From positions 1 through 52,295 of the forward strand of contig JAJEEP010000026.1 in NCBI GenBank assembly GCA_022820945.1: a stretch of DNA of 52,295 nt. Direction: 5' to 3'. Below are positions 15,742-24,458 of this stretch, piece after piece. The first letter of the stretch is position 1. Each line of letters begins with the position of its first letter. The stretch comes from Alphaproteobacteria bacterium. GTDB taxonomy: Bacteria > Pseudomonadota > Alphaproteobacteria > UBA828. The notes under the pieces were generated by a model that worked only from the letters and a program-made list of their open reading frames with translations, was not told where the DNA came from and made no database searches. The position numbers and the translations under genes were made by a program.

Positions 15742-15762
15742 GGCATACCATGCTATCATGCC
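15742..15762. promoter_or_regulatory. Inverted repeat with extended -10 element in a divergent promoter region
   Basis: GGCAT (15742-15746) and ATGCC (15758-15762) form an interrupted palindrome midway between the divergent LLM oxidoreductase and split-barrel genes. Inside it lies TGCTATCAT (15751-15759), which fits an extended -10 for the plus-strand gene. It could be an operator controlling both transcripts. Evidence is by eye only. Confidence 0.3.
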
Positions 15763-15829
15763 CTGTCAGCGCGGCATCGCCGGACCTCGGCGGAACGGCC
15801 GCTCACCGGCCCGGCAAAGGAGAGATGGG

Positions 15830-16312
15830 ATGGCGGATAACGACTCGTGGCGCGGCAAAGTCGGCGGTATGACCGACGAAGAGGTCGACGAATTCCTCAA
15901 GGGGCCCCACCTCTGCCGGCTCGCCTGTCTCGACGAGGAAGGTTGGCCCTATATCGTGCCGCTCTGGTACCAGTATCGCGACGGCGGCTACTACGTCGTC
16001 CCGCGCGCTCGCTCCGTCTGGGCCAAGCACATCCAACGAGACCCCCGTGTCCACATCTGCGTCGACATCTGGGAGACGATGCAGAAGGTGATGGCCAAGG
16101 GGAAGGCCGAGATCGTCGAGGAGCCCAATACCGGCGGCAAGTGGGTCGAGGTCGCGACAGAGATGTCGCTGCGCTATCTCGGCGAGAATGGGCCCAAGTA
16201 TCTGGAGCCCACGCTGGTCGAGCCCCGCTGGCTCATATTCCTGAAGCCCGATTCGCAGATGACCTGGCAAGGCGTGGACTGGGCCGAGCGCTACAAGCAC
16301 GCGAAGTGGTAG
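15830..16312 (+). CDS. Pyridoxamine 5'-phosphate oxidase-related split-barrel flavoprotein
   Basis: A 160-residue protein with a split-barrel pattern: MTDEEVDEFLKGPHLCRLAC, YIVPLWYQYRDGGYYVVPR, WAKHIQRDPRVHICVD and KGKAEIVE. It ends with a tryptophan-rich segment (PDSQMTWQGVDWAERYKHAKW region). AAAGGAGAG lies six bases before ATG 15830. It is divergent from the F420 operon, so it may be another F420 or FMN reductase of the same pathway. True PdxH motifs (for example the C-terminal RLAP) are missing. Confidence 0.72.
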   Translation: MADNDSWRGKVGGMTDEEVDEFLKGPHLCRLACLDEEGWPYIVPLWYQYRDGGYYVVPRARSVWAKHIQRDPRVHICVDIWETMQKVMAKGKAEIVEEPNTGGKWVEVATEMSLRYLGENGPKYLEPTLVEPRWLIFLKPDSQMTWQGVDWAERYKHAKW

Positions 16313-16397
16313 CGGTCGGCGCCGACTGTAGGCACCGGCCGGGCCAGCGGCTGGACCGTAGCGCGTAGCAGAGCGGCGGCACCCTCTTACCGAGTCC

Positions 16398-17339
16398 ATG
16401 ACCGACGCGGGCGAAGCGCGGTCGAGCGCCGCCGCGGCAACGACGCCCCGGGTCGGTGTGCTTGCGGTCGTCTACCTGTTGGTCGCGGGCGCCCTCTACG
16501 GCCTGCTCTTCTCCGTCAACAAGGTTGCGACCACCCACGAGGTGCCGGGGATCGCGTACGTCTTCTGGCACACGCTGGGTGCCGGCCTGATTCTCTGGCT
16601 CGGCTGTCTCGCGAACCGCACGCCCGTGGGCTTCAGCGCGGCGCATCTGCGCTTCTATGCGGTCTGCGGCGCGGTCGGCATTTCGATCCCGGTGTCGATT
16701 CTCGCCCATGTGGCGCCCAAGCTTCCGGCGAGCCTCGTGGTCATGGTCACCTGCCTGTCGCCGACCTGCACCTACTTGATGGCAATGACACTCGGGATGG
16801 AGCGCTTCCGGCTGCTCAGCACCGTGGGCGTGGCCCTCGGCCTCGTGGGAGTTGTGATCCTGGTGCTGCCGGGCATCACGGTGCCGAGCTTTGCGGAGGC
16901 AAGCTGGCTGCTGCTGGCCTTGCTCGCACCGGTTTGCTTCGCCGCGTTCAACATCACAGGCACGCTGCTCTGGCCGCCAAAGGCGCACTCGCTCTCGCTG
17001 GCCTGCGGCATCCAGCTCGGCGCTGCCATCGTGCTCGTCCCGGTGATGATCGGCATGGGTGAGACCTACCTCTTCCCCGGCCCGATGCTGACCGGCGATC
17101 TCGCGATCCTGGGTGCGACGGTGATCACCGCCCTGGTCTGGTATCTCATATTCGAGATCCTCAGGCGTAGCGGCCCGCTCTTCCTTTCCCAGTTCGGCTA
17201 TATCATCGTGCTGACGGGGCCGGGCTGGGGAGCGGTGATTTTCGGCGAGCGCCTGAGCGGCTGGGCGTGGGTCGCGGCCGCCCTCCTGCTCGCGGGTCTT
17301 GGGGTGCTTACTTGGTCCAAGCGTCGCGCACGTGAATAG
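16398..17339 (+). CDS. EamA/DMT family transporter
   Basis: A 313-residue inner-membrane protein with about ten helices in two EamA repeats. The second half includes LFLSQFGYIIVLTGPGWGAV followed by the conserved IFGERLSGWAWVAAALLL end of the repeat. Members export metabolites such as amino acids and drugs. Nine bases separate it from the PhzF-like gene, so they are co-transcribed, and the exported compound may be a product or substrate of that isomerase. No specific substrate can be assigned. Confidence 0.85.
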   Translation: MTDAGEARSSAAAATTPRVGVLAVVYLLVAGALYGLLFSVNKVATTHEVPGIAYVFWHTLGAGLILWLGCLANRTPVGFSAAHLRFYAVCGAVGISIPVSILAHVAPKLPASLVVMVTCLSPTCTYLMAMTLGMERFRLLSTVGVALGLVGVVILVLPGITVPSFAEASWLLLALLAPVCFAAFNITGTLLWPPKAHSLSLACGIQLGAAIVLVPVMIGMGETYLFPGPMLTGDLAILGATVITALVWYLIFEILRRSGPLFLSQFGYIIVLTGPGWGAVIFGERLSGWAWVAAALLLAGLGVLTWSKRRARE

Positions 17340-17348
17340 GAGGCGTGG

Positions 17349-18140
17349 ATGACCATCAGATTGCTGCAGATCGATACCTTCACCGACCGGGTGCTGGGCG
17401 GCAATCCGGCCGCAGTCTGCCCCCTCGACGCGTGGTTGGACGAGGCGACGATGCAAGCCATCGCGGCCGAGAACAATCTGTCCGAGACCGCGTTCCTGGT
17501 GCCTGAGGGCAAGGGCTATCGCCTCCGCTGGTTCACGCCCAACGTCGAGGTCGATCTCTGCGGCCACGCCACACTCGCAGCCGCCTTCGTCGTGTTCGAG
17601 GAGTTGAGACCGGGCGCGGAGAGCGTCGCGTTCGAGACGCTCAGCGGCCGGCTCACGGTCGCGCGCGATGGCGAGGCGCTGGTGATGGATTTTCCGGCCC
17701 AGCCGGCGCGCCCGGCGCAAGCGCCTGCTGTGCTCGCGCAGGCACTTGGCGCGTCCCCGGCCGAAGTGCTCGCCGGCGCAGACTGGATCGCGGTGTTCGA
17801 GAACGCGGCTCAGGTCGCGGCGCTCAGTCCCGATCACGCAGGGCTAACCGCCCTGGACCGACGCGGAGTGGTGGCGACCGCACCCGGAGACGAGGACGAC
17901 GCCGACTACGTGCTGCGCTTCTTCGCGCCCAAGAACGCCGTGCCGGAGGACCCGGTCACCGGCAATGTGCAGACTGCGCTCGTTCCCTACTGGGCAAATC
18001 GGCTCGGAAAACGGCGGCTAGCCGCGCATCAGCTCTCCGCGCGCGGCGGGCGCATGATCTGCGAGGATCGGGACGAGCGAGTCTCGATCGCCGGCCGCGC
18101 GGCGCTCTACATGGATGCGTCGATTTCTGTCGGCGGCTGA
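17349..18140 (+). CDS. PhzF family isomerase/epimerase
   Basis: A 263-residue protein with the two-lobed diaminopimelate-epimerase-like fold of PhzF. The first lobe shows LLQIDTFTDRVLGGNPAAVC and the general acid/base glutamate E46 in AENNLSETAFL, with FTPNVEVDLCGHATLAAA after it. The second lobe carries NAVPEDPVTGNVQT, where most members have DPVTGSA. It is not in a phenazine cluster, so the phenazine role should not be assumed. It lies in an operon with an EamA exporter. Reaction unknown. Confidence 0.85.
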   Translation: MTIRLLQIDTFTDRVLGGNPAAVCPLDAWLDEATMQAIAAENNLSETAFLVPEGKGYRLRWFTPNVEVDLCGHATLAAAFVVFEELRPGAESVAFETLSGRLTVARDGEALVMDFPAQPARPAQAPAVLAQALGASPAEVLAGADWIAVFENAAQVAALSPDHAGLTALDRRGVVATAPGDEDDADYVLRFFAPKNAVPEDPVTGNVQTALVPYWANRLGKRRLAAHQLSARGGRMICEDRDERVSIAGRAALYMDASISVGG

Positions 18141-18161
18141 GTCCCTATCAGGCCGGTCGCT

Positions 18162-18506
18162 TCAGCCGGCGCAGTCGACGCAGCGGGCGATGGTCGGGTC
18201 GATGGCGAGCCGCTTGGCGGGGATTCGCTCCCCGCAGTCGGTGCAGTAGCCGTAGTCGCCGGTATCGAGCCGGCGCAGCGCCGCCTCGATGAGCGGCAGC
18301 CGGGCACGGCGGCGCGCCTCCACCGATTGCGCCATCGCCTGCACCTGCATGGCGTCCATGCGCGAGACGCGGCCGACGCTTTGCTGGTCGAGCGTGACCG
18401 GCCGCCGCTCGCCCGCCGCCGCTTCGCTCAGCGCAAGCAGTTCGGCGCGCTCCTGTTCGAGGATTTGCCGAATCTTCTTCGGATCGCGAGTGGGACGGGC
18501 AGTCAT
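18162..18506 (-). CDS. TraR/DksA-type C4 zinc finger protein
   Basis: A 114-residue protein: a long charged coiled coil (about 8-80) followed by a four-cysteine zinc finger, C88-x2-C91 and C109-x2-C112, with the GDYGYCTDCGERIPAKRL core. This is the TraR/DksA arrangement that acts through the secondary channel of RNA polymerase. The acidic DxxDxA tip of true DksA is not obvious here, so it is better called DksA-like. It is convergent with the PhzF-like gene and divergent from the epimerase gene. ATG 18506 was chosen because the frame further upstream is a shadow of the epimerase gene. Confidence 0.85.
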   Translation of the reverse strand: MTARPTRDPKKIRQILEQERAELLALSEAAAGERRPVTLDQQSVGRVSRMDAMQVQAMAQSVEARRRARLPLIEAALRRLDTGDYGYCTDCGERIPAKRLAIDPTIARCVDCAG

Positions 18507-18665
18507 GGGCGGTGCGGGCGCATCACGGCGTCGATTGTAAACGATCGGGCGGGGCAAGCGAGAGCGACGTGTCCAACCGCGCGTCTTTTTGCGCCTTACG
18601 CGCGGCGCTTGACGCGCTCGCCCGCCCCGCCGCACCCTGCAACGCGGCGAAACAGGGAGAAACCC

Positions 18666-19586
18666 ATGGCGTCGGGAGCAATCGTGGTCACCGGATCGGC
18701 GGGCCTGATAGGATTCGCCGTCGCCTCGCGGCTCGCGCAACAGGGGCGCGCTGTCATCGGCACCGACCGCATCCAGCCCAGGGAAGACGGGAGCTTCCCC
18801 TCGACCGATGCGGAGCTTACCGATGTTCACAAGTTGCACGCCATCTGCAGCGGCGAAATCGGGGCGATCGTTCATTGCGGCGCGGTCTCCGGCCCCATGC
18901 TGGGCCGCGACAATCCGCGCGCTGTGATCGAGACCAATGTCGCGGGCACCGCCAACCTGCTGGAAATCGCGCGCCAGCGGGGCGTGCGCCTGGTGTTCTG
19001 CTCCTCCACGTCTGCCTACGGCCACACCGCTGTCGGTCTTGAACCGGTGCCCGAAGACACGCCACTCGCAGCAGACGATATCTACGGCGCCACGAAGGCG
19101 TCCGGCGACATCCTGACCCGTGCCTACGTGGCCCAGACCGGCCTCGACGCCGCCATCTTGCGCTTTTCGTGGGTCTACGGGCCGCGCCGGCGCACCACCT
19201 GCGTGGTGCGAGAGATGATCAAGGACGCGCAGGCGGGTCGCGCCACCACGCTCCCCTACGGCCGCGGCTTCACACGCCAATACGTGTACATCGACGACGT
19301 CGTTGGCGCCGTGATGGCGGCGCTCGATGCCGAGGAGATCGGACCGCAGCGCGCCTTCAACATTACGGGCGGCCAGCGCCTGGAATTCGGCGAAATCGTC
19401 GACGCCGTGCGGCAAGCGGTACCCGAGGCGAACATCACGCTCGGCGAGGGCGCCGACCCCGAGGACCAGAGCCACGGTCGTTTCGACATCTCGGCGGCCG
19501 TGCGCGACCTGGGCTGGCAACCCCAGGTCGCCTTCGCCGACGGCGTTCGGACATACGCCGGCTGGCTCGCCGAGAACCCGGTGTAG
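18666..19586 (+). CDS. NAD-dependent epimerase/dehydratase (extended SDR)
   Basis: A 306-residue extended short-chain dehydrogenase. NAD is bound by GSAGLIG (10-16). The catalytic pair is Y140 and K144 in DDIYGATK, with the serine in FCSSTSAYG. FSWVYGPRRR and TRQYVYIDDVVGAV are standard for sugar-nucleotide or related epimerases. AGGGAG lies about eight bases before ATG 18666. The gene is followed 47 bases later by an Asp/Glu racemase-fold gene, probably in the same operon. The substrate is not evident, as no other sugar or lipopolysaccharide genes are near. Confidence 0.85.
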   Translation: MASGAIVVTGSAGLIGFAVASRLAQQGRAVIGTDRIQPREDGSFPSTDAELTDVHKLHAICSGEIGAIVHCGAVSGPMLGRDNPRAVIETNVAGTANLLEIARQRGVRLVFCSSTSAYGHTAVGLEPVPEDTPLAADDIYGATKASGDILTRAYVAQTGLDAAILRFSWVYGPRRRTTCVVREMIKDAQAGRATTLPYGRGFTRQYVYIDDVVGAVMAALDAEEIGPQRAFNITGGQRLEFGEIVDAVRQAVPEANITLGEGADPEDQSHGRFDISAAVRDLGWQPQVAFADGVRTYAGWLAENPV

Positions 19587-19633
19587 GGCCGGAACCTGCA
19601 CGCAGACAACAAGGACCAAAGGGAGGATACGCC

Positions 19634-20428
19634 ATGCCCCGCGCCGCAGTGATCGTGCCGTTTCCGTATGATGAGGAGGGCCTCGACTACAGGCGTGCCG
19701 AGTTGGAGCAGGTCGAGCTCTCCGGCAAGGTCACCTTCGACTACAAGCCGCTCAAGGCGGGTCCGATGCACTTCCTCGGCCGCCACGACGAGTTTCTGGT
19801 CGAGTTCGCCATCTTCGAGGCGGGGATCGCGCTGGCCGAGGAAGGCTATGACGCTATCACGGTCAACACGTTGAGCGATTCGGGCGTCGCCGAATTGCGC
19901 GCCGTGCTGGACATCCCCGTGGTCTCGAACGGCAAGTCGTCGCTACTCTACGCGCTCACCCTCGGCACCCGCTTCTCGATAATCGCGCAGACCGATCCAG
20001 CCTATCCGCAGTACACCGACGCCTGGCTCGCCTTCTACAAGAACCTGATGAAGAAGTTCGAGGTCTCCCAGTTCTGCACCTCGGTCGAGCTGTTCGAGGC
20101 CAAATCGGACTTGAGGGCGCTGTTCACGGGCCGCGAGGCAGAGGTTTTCCCCAAGATGAAGGAAGCGTGCGAGAGGGGCCTCGCCAAGGGTGCCGACGTG
20201 ATCGTCCTCGGCTCCACCACTCTCTCTCAGGCCGGTCCCTATCTCTCCGAGAACCTGCCCGTCCCGGTGGTTAATCCCGGGCCGCTCTCGCTCAAGATGG
20301 TGGAGACGGTGCTGGGCCTCGGCCACAGCCACAGCCCGGTGGCGCACCCGAAGCCCGCCGTGGCACGCCCGAAGATGATCCACGCCATGATGGACACCGC
20401 CCGCGACCACCAGACCGCCGACGAATAG
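19634..20428 (+). CDS. Asp/Glu/hydantoin racemase-fold protein lacking both catalytic cysteines
   Basis: A 264-residue protein whose layout matches the Asp/Glu/hydantoin racemase superfamily. DAITVNTLSDSGVAEL (73-88) aligns with the first catalytic loop and DVIVLGSTTLSQA (188-200) with the second. At the two positions where racemases have cysteine it has T79 and S194. Two-base racemisation by cysteine thiolates is therefore unlikely, and a different reaction or a binding role is more probable. GGGAGG precedes ATG 19634. It sits between an epimerase and a methyltransferase gene on the same strand. Confidence 0.75.
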   Translation: MPRAAVIVPFPYDEEGLDYRRAELEQVELSGKVTFDYKPLKAGPMHFLGRHDEFLVEFAIFEAGIALAEEGYDAITVNTLSDSGVAELRAVLDIPVVSNGKSSLLYALTLGTRFSIIAQTDPAYPQYTDAWLAFYKNLMKKFEVSQFCTSVELFEAKSDLRALFTGREAEVFPKMKEACERGLAKGADVIVLGSTTLSQAGPYLSENLPVPVVNPGPLSLKMVETVLGLGHSHSPVAHPKPAVARPKMIHAMMDTARDHQTADE

Positions 20429-20452
20429 ACCGCGAAGGGACCTGTTGCAGGC

Positions 20453-21280
20453 ATGAACCGGCCATCGGCCAAGGGAGGCGCTGCCGGCGCGGACGCGGGT
20501 AAAGCCGGCGAGGCAACCTGGGACGCCGGGCTCTACGACCGTTCGTTCGGCTTCGTCTCGGACTTTGCGACCGACATGGTCGATCTGCTCGCGCCCAAGC
20601 CCGGCGAGCGGATCGTCGATCTTGGCTGCGGCACGGGCAAGCTGACCGCAGCCATCGCCGCGCACGGCGCCGACGTGATCGGCATCGACGGCGATGAGGC
20701 GATGGTGGAGCGGGCCCGCGCGCTTCACCCTCACCTCGCCTTCCAGCATGCCGACGGGCGGAATTTCGCCATCGAGGGCCACGCCGACGCGGTCTTCTCC
20801 AACGCCGCGCTGCACTGGATGAAGGAGGATCCACCGGGGGTGATCGCCTGCGTTGCCCGCGCGCTCCGGCTCGGCGGCCGCTTCGTCGCCGAGATGGGCG
20901 CGCACCGCAACGTGCGGATCATCACCGATGCGCTCTATCAGGCGCTGGCCGAGGAAGGCGTCCCGGCCGAGGCGATCGACTTCCCCTGGTACTTCCCGCG
21001 CACGAGCCGTTACGTCGGCTTGCTGGAGGACGGCGGCTTCGACGTGACGCAGCTCCGCTACTTCGCCCGCCCGACCCCGCTCGATGACTGCCCCAACGGT
21101 CTCGCCGACTGGATCGACATGTTCGGCCGGAACTTTACCGAGGCGGCGCCGCCCGGCCGGGTGCCTGCGGTCATAGACCGCACCGTCGCGCTGACCCGCG
21201 ACCGCCTCTGCCCCGACGGGCGCTGGGTAACCGACTACACCCGCCTTCGCTTCGTCGCGATCCGGGTGGCAGACGAATAG
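20453..21280 (+). CDS. Class I SAM-dependent methyltransferase
   Basis: A 275-residue class I methyltransferase. Motif I is VDLGCGTGKLTAA (55-67), followed by the acidic end of strand 2 in IGIDGDEAMV, the FQHADGRNF loop and the motif IV-like SNAALHWM. The NAALHWM block and the C-terminal half resemble trans-aconitate methyltransferase-like enzymes, but the substrate is not certain. It begins 24 bases after the racemase-fold gene and probably belongs to the same operon. The poorly conserved first 20 residues are low-complexity. Confidence 0.82.
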   Translation: MNRPSAKGGAAGADAGKAGEATWDAGLYDRSFGFVSDFATDMVDLLAPKPGERIVDLGCGTGKLTAAIAAHGADVIGIDGDEAMVERARALHPHLAFQHADGRNFAIEGHADAVFSNAALHWMKEDPPGVIACVARALRLGGRFVAEMGAHRNVRIITDALYQALAEEGVPAEAIDFPWYFPRTSRYVGLLEDGGFDVTQLRYFARPTPLDDCPNGLADWIDMFGRNFTEAAPPGRVPAVIDRTVALTRDRLCPDGRWVTDYTRLRFVAIRVADE

Positions 21281-21538
21281 GCTCCGCTGCGAATTGCGCT
21301 GCACCTGCGGGGAGCGGATAGACCTCCCCCTCCCGGTATCCGAGATTCGCCCCTCTCCCAATCGTCCCTCTCGTATGGATGACGTGGGTTTCAGGGGTGA
21401 CGTGACCCACAATATGTAGTACCAACCCCAAGAGAGGCTGCCCCAATCTGGCCACAATGAGCATTTAGGCAGGGTCATGAGAGACGCCGCCAATTCGCGT
21501 CGCCAACCCGTGTCTTCCCACGCGATCGAGTAGCGCCC
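21281..21538 (+). other. Intergenic region before yebC with short repeats
   Basis: This is a 258-base gap and the likely promoter region for the yebC-ruv-tol block. It contains an inverted repeat GTGGGT (21384-21389) / ACCCAC (21405-21410) and two copies of TGACGTG (21380-21386 and 21398-21404) 18 bases apart. These could be an operator. No gene was seen. Confidence 0.3.
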
Positions 21539-22291
21539 ATGGCCGGCCACTCCAAATGGGCCAACATCATGTACCGCAAGGGCGCGCAAGACGCCCGGCG
21601 GGCCAAGCGGTTCACCAAGCTGATCCGCGAGGTCTACGTTGCCGCCCGAGAGGGCGCGCCCGACCCCGACCACAATCCGCGCCTGCGCACTGCCATTGCG
21701 GCGGCCAAGTCGCAGAGCGTGCCCAAGGACAACATCGAGCGCGCCATCAAGAAGGCGGCGGGCGGGGACGGCGGCCAGGAACGCTTCGACACGCTGAGCT
21801 ACGAAGGGTTCGGGCCGGGCGGCGTGGCCGTCATCGTCGACGCCATCACCGACAACCGCAACCGGACCGCAGCCACGATCCGCTCGATCTTCAGCCGGCA
21901 TGGCGGCACGCTCGGCGAAACCGGCTCTGTGAACTATCTGTTCCAACGTGTTGGGGTCATTCGCTTTTCCGCGGACGCGGCCAGCGGCGACGACATGTTC
22001 GAAGCGGCGCTCGAAGTGGGCGCCGACGAATGCGAAAGCGAAGAGGACGGCCACGAGGTGATCTGCCCGCCCGAGGCGCTGAGCGAGGCGAGCGAAGCAC
22101 TGACCGTGCAGTTCGGAGCTCCGGAGCGGGTCGAGATCGCCTGGCGGCCGCAGACCACCGTGCCCATCGGCGAGGACAAGGCGGAGGCCGTCTTCAGGCT
22201 GCTGGAAGCGCTCGACGACAGTGACGACGTGCAGCAGGTATCGGCGAACTACGATGTCACCGACGATGTCCTGCGCAAGCTCTCGGCCTGA
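21539..22291 (+). CDS. yebC: YebC/TACO1 family translation or transcription factor
   Basis: A 250-residue member of the YebC/PmpR (TACO1) family. It starts with the hallmark [10 protein letters not shown] and [15 protein letters not shown], followed by [13 protein letters not shown] and [19 protein letters not shown]. Relatives help ribosomes through difficult (polyproline) stretches or act as DNA-binding regulators. It stands 15 bases ahead of ruvC, the usual place for yebC, and opens the large conserved block. Confidence 0.92.
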   Translation: MAGHSKWANIMYRKGAQDARRAKRFTKLIREVYVAAREGAPDPDHNPRLRTAIAAAKSQSVPKDNIERAIKKAAGGDGGQERFDTLSYEGFGPGGVAVIVDAITDNRNRTAATIRSIFSRHGGTLGETGSVNYLFQRVGVIRFSADAASGDDMFEAALEVGADECESEEDGHEVICPPEALSEASEALTVQFGAPERVEIAWRPQTTVPIGEDKAEAVFRLLEALDDSDDVQQVSANYDVTDDVLRKLSA

Positions 22292-22306
22292 GCGGGGGCG
22301 GCTGGC

Positions 22307-22825
22307 ATGGCGCGGGTTCTCGGCCTCGATCCCGGTCTCAGACGCACCGGCTGGGGCGTGATCGAGACTGCCGGCAACCGGCTGCGCCACGTCGGCCACG
22401 GCGTCGTCGCCACCGACTCCGGCGCGAGCGTTCCGGAGCGCCTCTGCGCCCTGCACGAAGGCCTCGTCGAAATCGTCGCGCGGTACGAGCCGGACGAGGC
22501 GGTCGTCGAGGAGACCTTCGTCAACCGCAACCCCGACTCGACCCTCAAGCTGGGGCTCGCGCGGGGAGTCGCCTTGCTCGCGCCGGCGCTCGCCGGCCTT
22601 CCCGTCCACGAATACGCGGCGAACCGGATCAAGAAGGCGCTGGTGGGCGCCGGGCACGCCGACAAGGAGCAGGTCGCGCTGATGGTCCGCCATCTGTTGC
22701 CTGGCGTGGGCGACGCGACGGCAGACGCCACGGACGCGCTCGCCGCAGCGATCTGTCACGCCCACGCCGCAGGCACCCGCGCCCACTGGCAGCCGGCGCA
22801 AGCGGCGTCGGGGGCAGCCCGATGA
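22307..22825 (+). CDS. ruvC: Holliday junction resolvase RuvC
   Basis: A 172-residue RNase H-fold endonuclease that resolves Holliday junctions. The four metal-binding acids are visible: D8 in GLDPGL, E68 in VVEETFV, and D140 and D143 in [13 protein letters not shown]. The length is normal. Its stop overlaps the ruvA start by four bases (ATGA). Confidence 0.95.
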   Translation: MARVLGLDPGLRRTGWGVIETAGNRLRHVGHGVVATDSGASVPERLCALHEGLVEIVARYEPDEAVVEETFVNRNPDSTLKLGLARGVALLAPALAGLPVHEYAANRIKKALVGAGHADKEQVALMVRHLLPGVGDATADATDALAAAICHAHAAGTRAHWQPAQAASGAAR

Positions 22826-23415
22826 TCGCGAAGCTGCGCGGCGTTCTCGACAGCCTGGGGGACGGCTGGGCGGTCGTCGACGTGGGCGGCGTGGGCTACC
22901 TCACCTATTGCTCCGCCGGCACGCTCTCCTCGCTGCCGTCGCGGGGGCAGGAAGTGAGCCTCACCATCGAGACCGTGGTGCGCGAGGATCACATCCATCT
23001 CTACGGCTTTTCCAGCGAGCAGGAGCGCGACTGGTTCCGCCTCCTGCAAACCGTGCAAAGCGTTGGCGCCCGACTCGCGCTTGCGATCCTGGGCGCGCTG
23101 CCCGCAGCGGAGCTCTCCGCCTGCATCGCCGCGCAGGACAAGGCGGGGCTCACCCGCGCGCCGGGTGTAGGGCCCAAGCTTGCGGCGCGCATCCTGAGCG
23201 AGTTGCGAGACAAGGCCGAGATCCTGCCGGGTGCGGCGCCATCACCAACGGTGGCTGGCGGCACTGCAAATGCCGACGCGGTCGCGGCCCTCGTCAATCT
23301 CGGCTACCGGCCGACCGAGGCCCACGGCGCGGTCTCCGGCGCGGCCCGCTCGCTCGGCGCCGAGGCCCCGGTGGAGGCGCTGATCCGCGCCGGCCTTAAG
23401 GAGCTCGCACAGTGA
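22822..23415 (+). CDS. ruvA: Holliday junction DNA helicase subunit RuvA
   Basis: A 197-residue junction-binding protein. It has an N-terminal OB fold ([12 protein letters not shown] to [10 protein letters not shown]), tandem helix-hairpin-helix motifs ([13 protein letters not shown] and [13 protein letters not shown]), and the C-terminal domain III that contacts RuvB ([16 protein letters not shown]). It overlaps ruvC and ruvB by four bases each, so the three are translated together. The complex drives branch migration. Confidence 0.95.
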   Translation: MIAKLRGVLDSLGDGWAVVDVGGVGYLTYCSAGTLSSLPSRGQEVSLTIETVVREDHIHLYGFSSEQERDWFRLLQTVQSVGARLALAILGALPAAELSACIAAQDKAGLTRAPGVGPKLAARILSELRDKAEILPGAAPSPTVAGGTANADAVAALVNLGYRPTEAHGAVSGAARSLGAEAPVEALIRAGLKELAQ

Positions 23416-24458
23416 GCGAGGCGCGCATCGTCGCCGGTGCGCCGGAGCCTGACGACAGGCTCGACAGCAGTCTCAGGCCGCGCAAGCTAGACGACTTCGT
23501 CGGCCAGCGCGTGGTGCGCGAGAACCTGCGTGTCTTCATCGCCGCTGCGATCGAGCGCGGCGAGGCGCTGGACCACGTGCTGTTCTACGGCCCGCCGGGC
23601 CTCGGCAAGACAACACTGGCGCAGATCGTCGCTCGCGAGCTCGGTGTCGGCATTCGCGCGACCTCCGGGCCGGTGATCGCGCGCGCAGGCGACCTCGCCG
23701 CGATCCTCACAAACCTCAACGAGCGCGACGTGCTGTTCATCGACGAGATCCACCGCCTCAACCCGGCAGTGGAGGAGATCCTCTATCCCGCCATGGAGGA
23801 TTCGCAGCTCGACCTGATCATCGGCGAGGTCCCGGGCGCGCGCTCGGTGCGGATCGACCTGCCGCCGTTCACCCTGGTCGGTGCGACCACGCGCACTGGT
23901 CTCATCACGACGCCGCTGCGCGAGCGCTTCGGCATTCCACTCAGGCTCGACTTCTACGAGGTCGACGAGCTGGTCGAGATCGTGACCCGCAACGCGGGGC
24001 TTCTCGACGTCGAGCTGAGCGCCGACGGGGCGGCGGAGGTCGCCGCCCGCTCCCGCGGCACGCCCCGCATCGCGGGTCGCCTCCTGCGCCGCGTGCGCGA
24101 CTTCGCCGCGGTCGCGGGTGTCGAGACCATCGACGACGCCATCGCGGACCGCGCGCTCAACCGGCTCGAGGTCGACCAGCGCGGCCTCGACTCGATGGAC
24201 CGCCGCTACCTCTCCTGCATCGCGGAGAACTACGGCGGCGGCCCGGTCGGCATCGAGACCATCGCGGCAGCGCTCTCGGAACAGCGCGACGCGCTGGAAG
24301 AGGTGATCGAGCCCTTCCTGATTCAGCAGGGTTTCGTCCAGCGGACGCCGCGCGGCCGGATGCTCACCCGGCACGGCTTCGGTCATCTGGGTCTGGCGCA
24401 GCCGGAGGACGCGCCGCGCCAACTCGCCCTGCTCGACGAAGGCCATGACAGTCGTTGA
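23412..24458 (+). CDS. ruvB: Holliday junction branch migration ATPase RuvB
   Basis: A 348-residue AAA+ motor. Walker A GPPGLGKT is at 60-67, Walker B is in [10 protein letters not shown] (about 109-118), sensor 1 is in VGATTRTG and the winged-helix end includes [12 protein letters not shown]. It starts with GTG at 23412, overlapping the ruvA stop (GTGA). The 3' end overlaps ybgC by 14 bases. Confidence 0.95.
   Translation: MSEARIVAGAPEPDDRLDSSLRPRKLDDFVGQRVVRENLRVFIAAAIERGEALDHVLFYGPPGLGKTTLAQIVARELGVGIRATSGPVIARAGDLAAILTNLNERDVLFIDEIHRLNPAVEEILYPAMEDSQLDLIIGEVPGARSVRIDLPPFTLVGATTRTGLITTPLRERFGIPLRLDFYEVDELVEIVTRNAGLLDVELSADGAAEVAARSRGTPRIAGRLLRRVRDFAAVAGVETIDDAIADRALNRLEVDQRGLDSMDRRYLSCIAENYGGGPVGIETIAAALSEQRDALEEVIEPFLIQQGFVQRTPRGRMLTRHGFGHLGLAQPEDAPRQLALLDEGHDSR

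Noticed and set aside
16233-17837. A 534-codon minus-strand frame
   Set aside because: It lies opposite the EamA and PhzF genes and has the low-complexity charged composition of a shadow.
19943-22801. A 952-codon open frame on the minus strand
   Set aside because: It runs opposite four well-supported genes (racemase-fold, methyltransferase, yebC, ruvC). It is a shadow produced by high G+C third positions and shows no family features.
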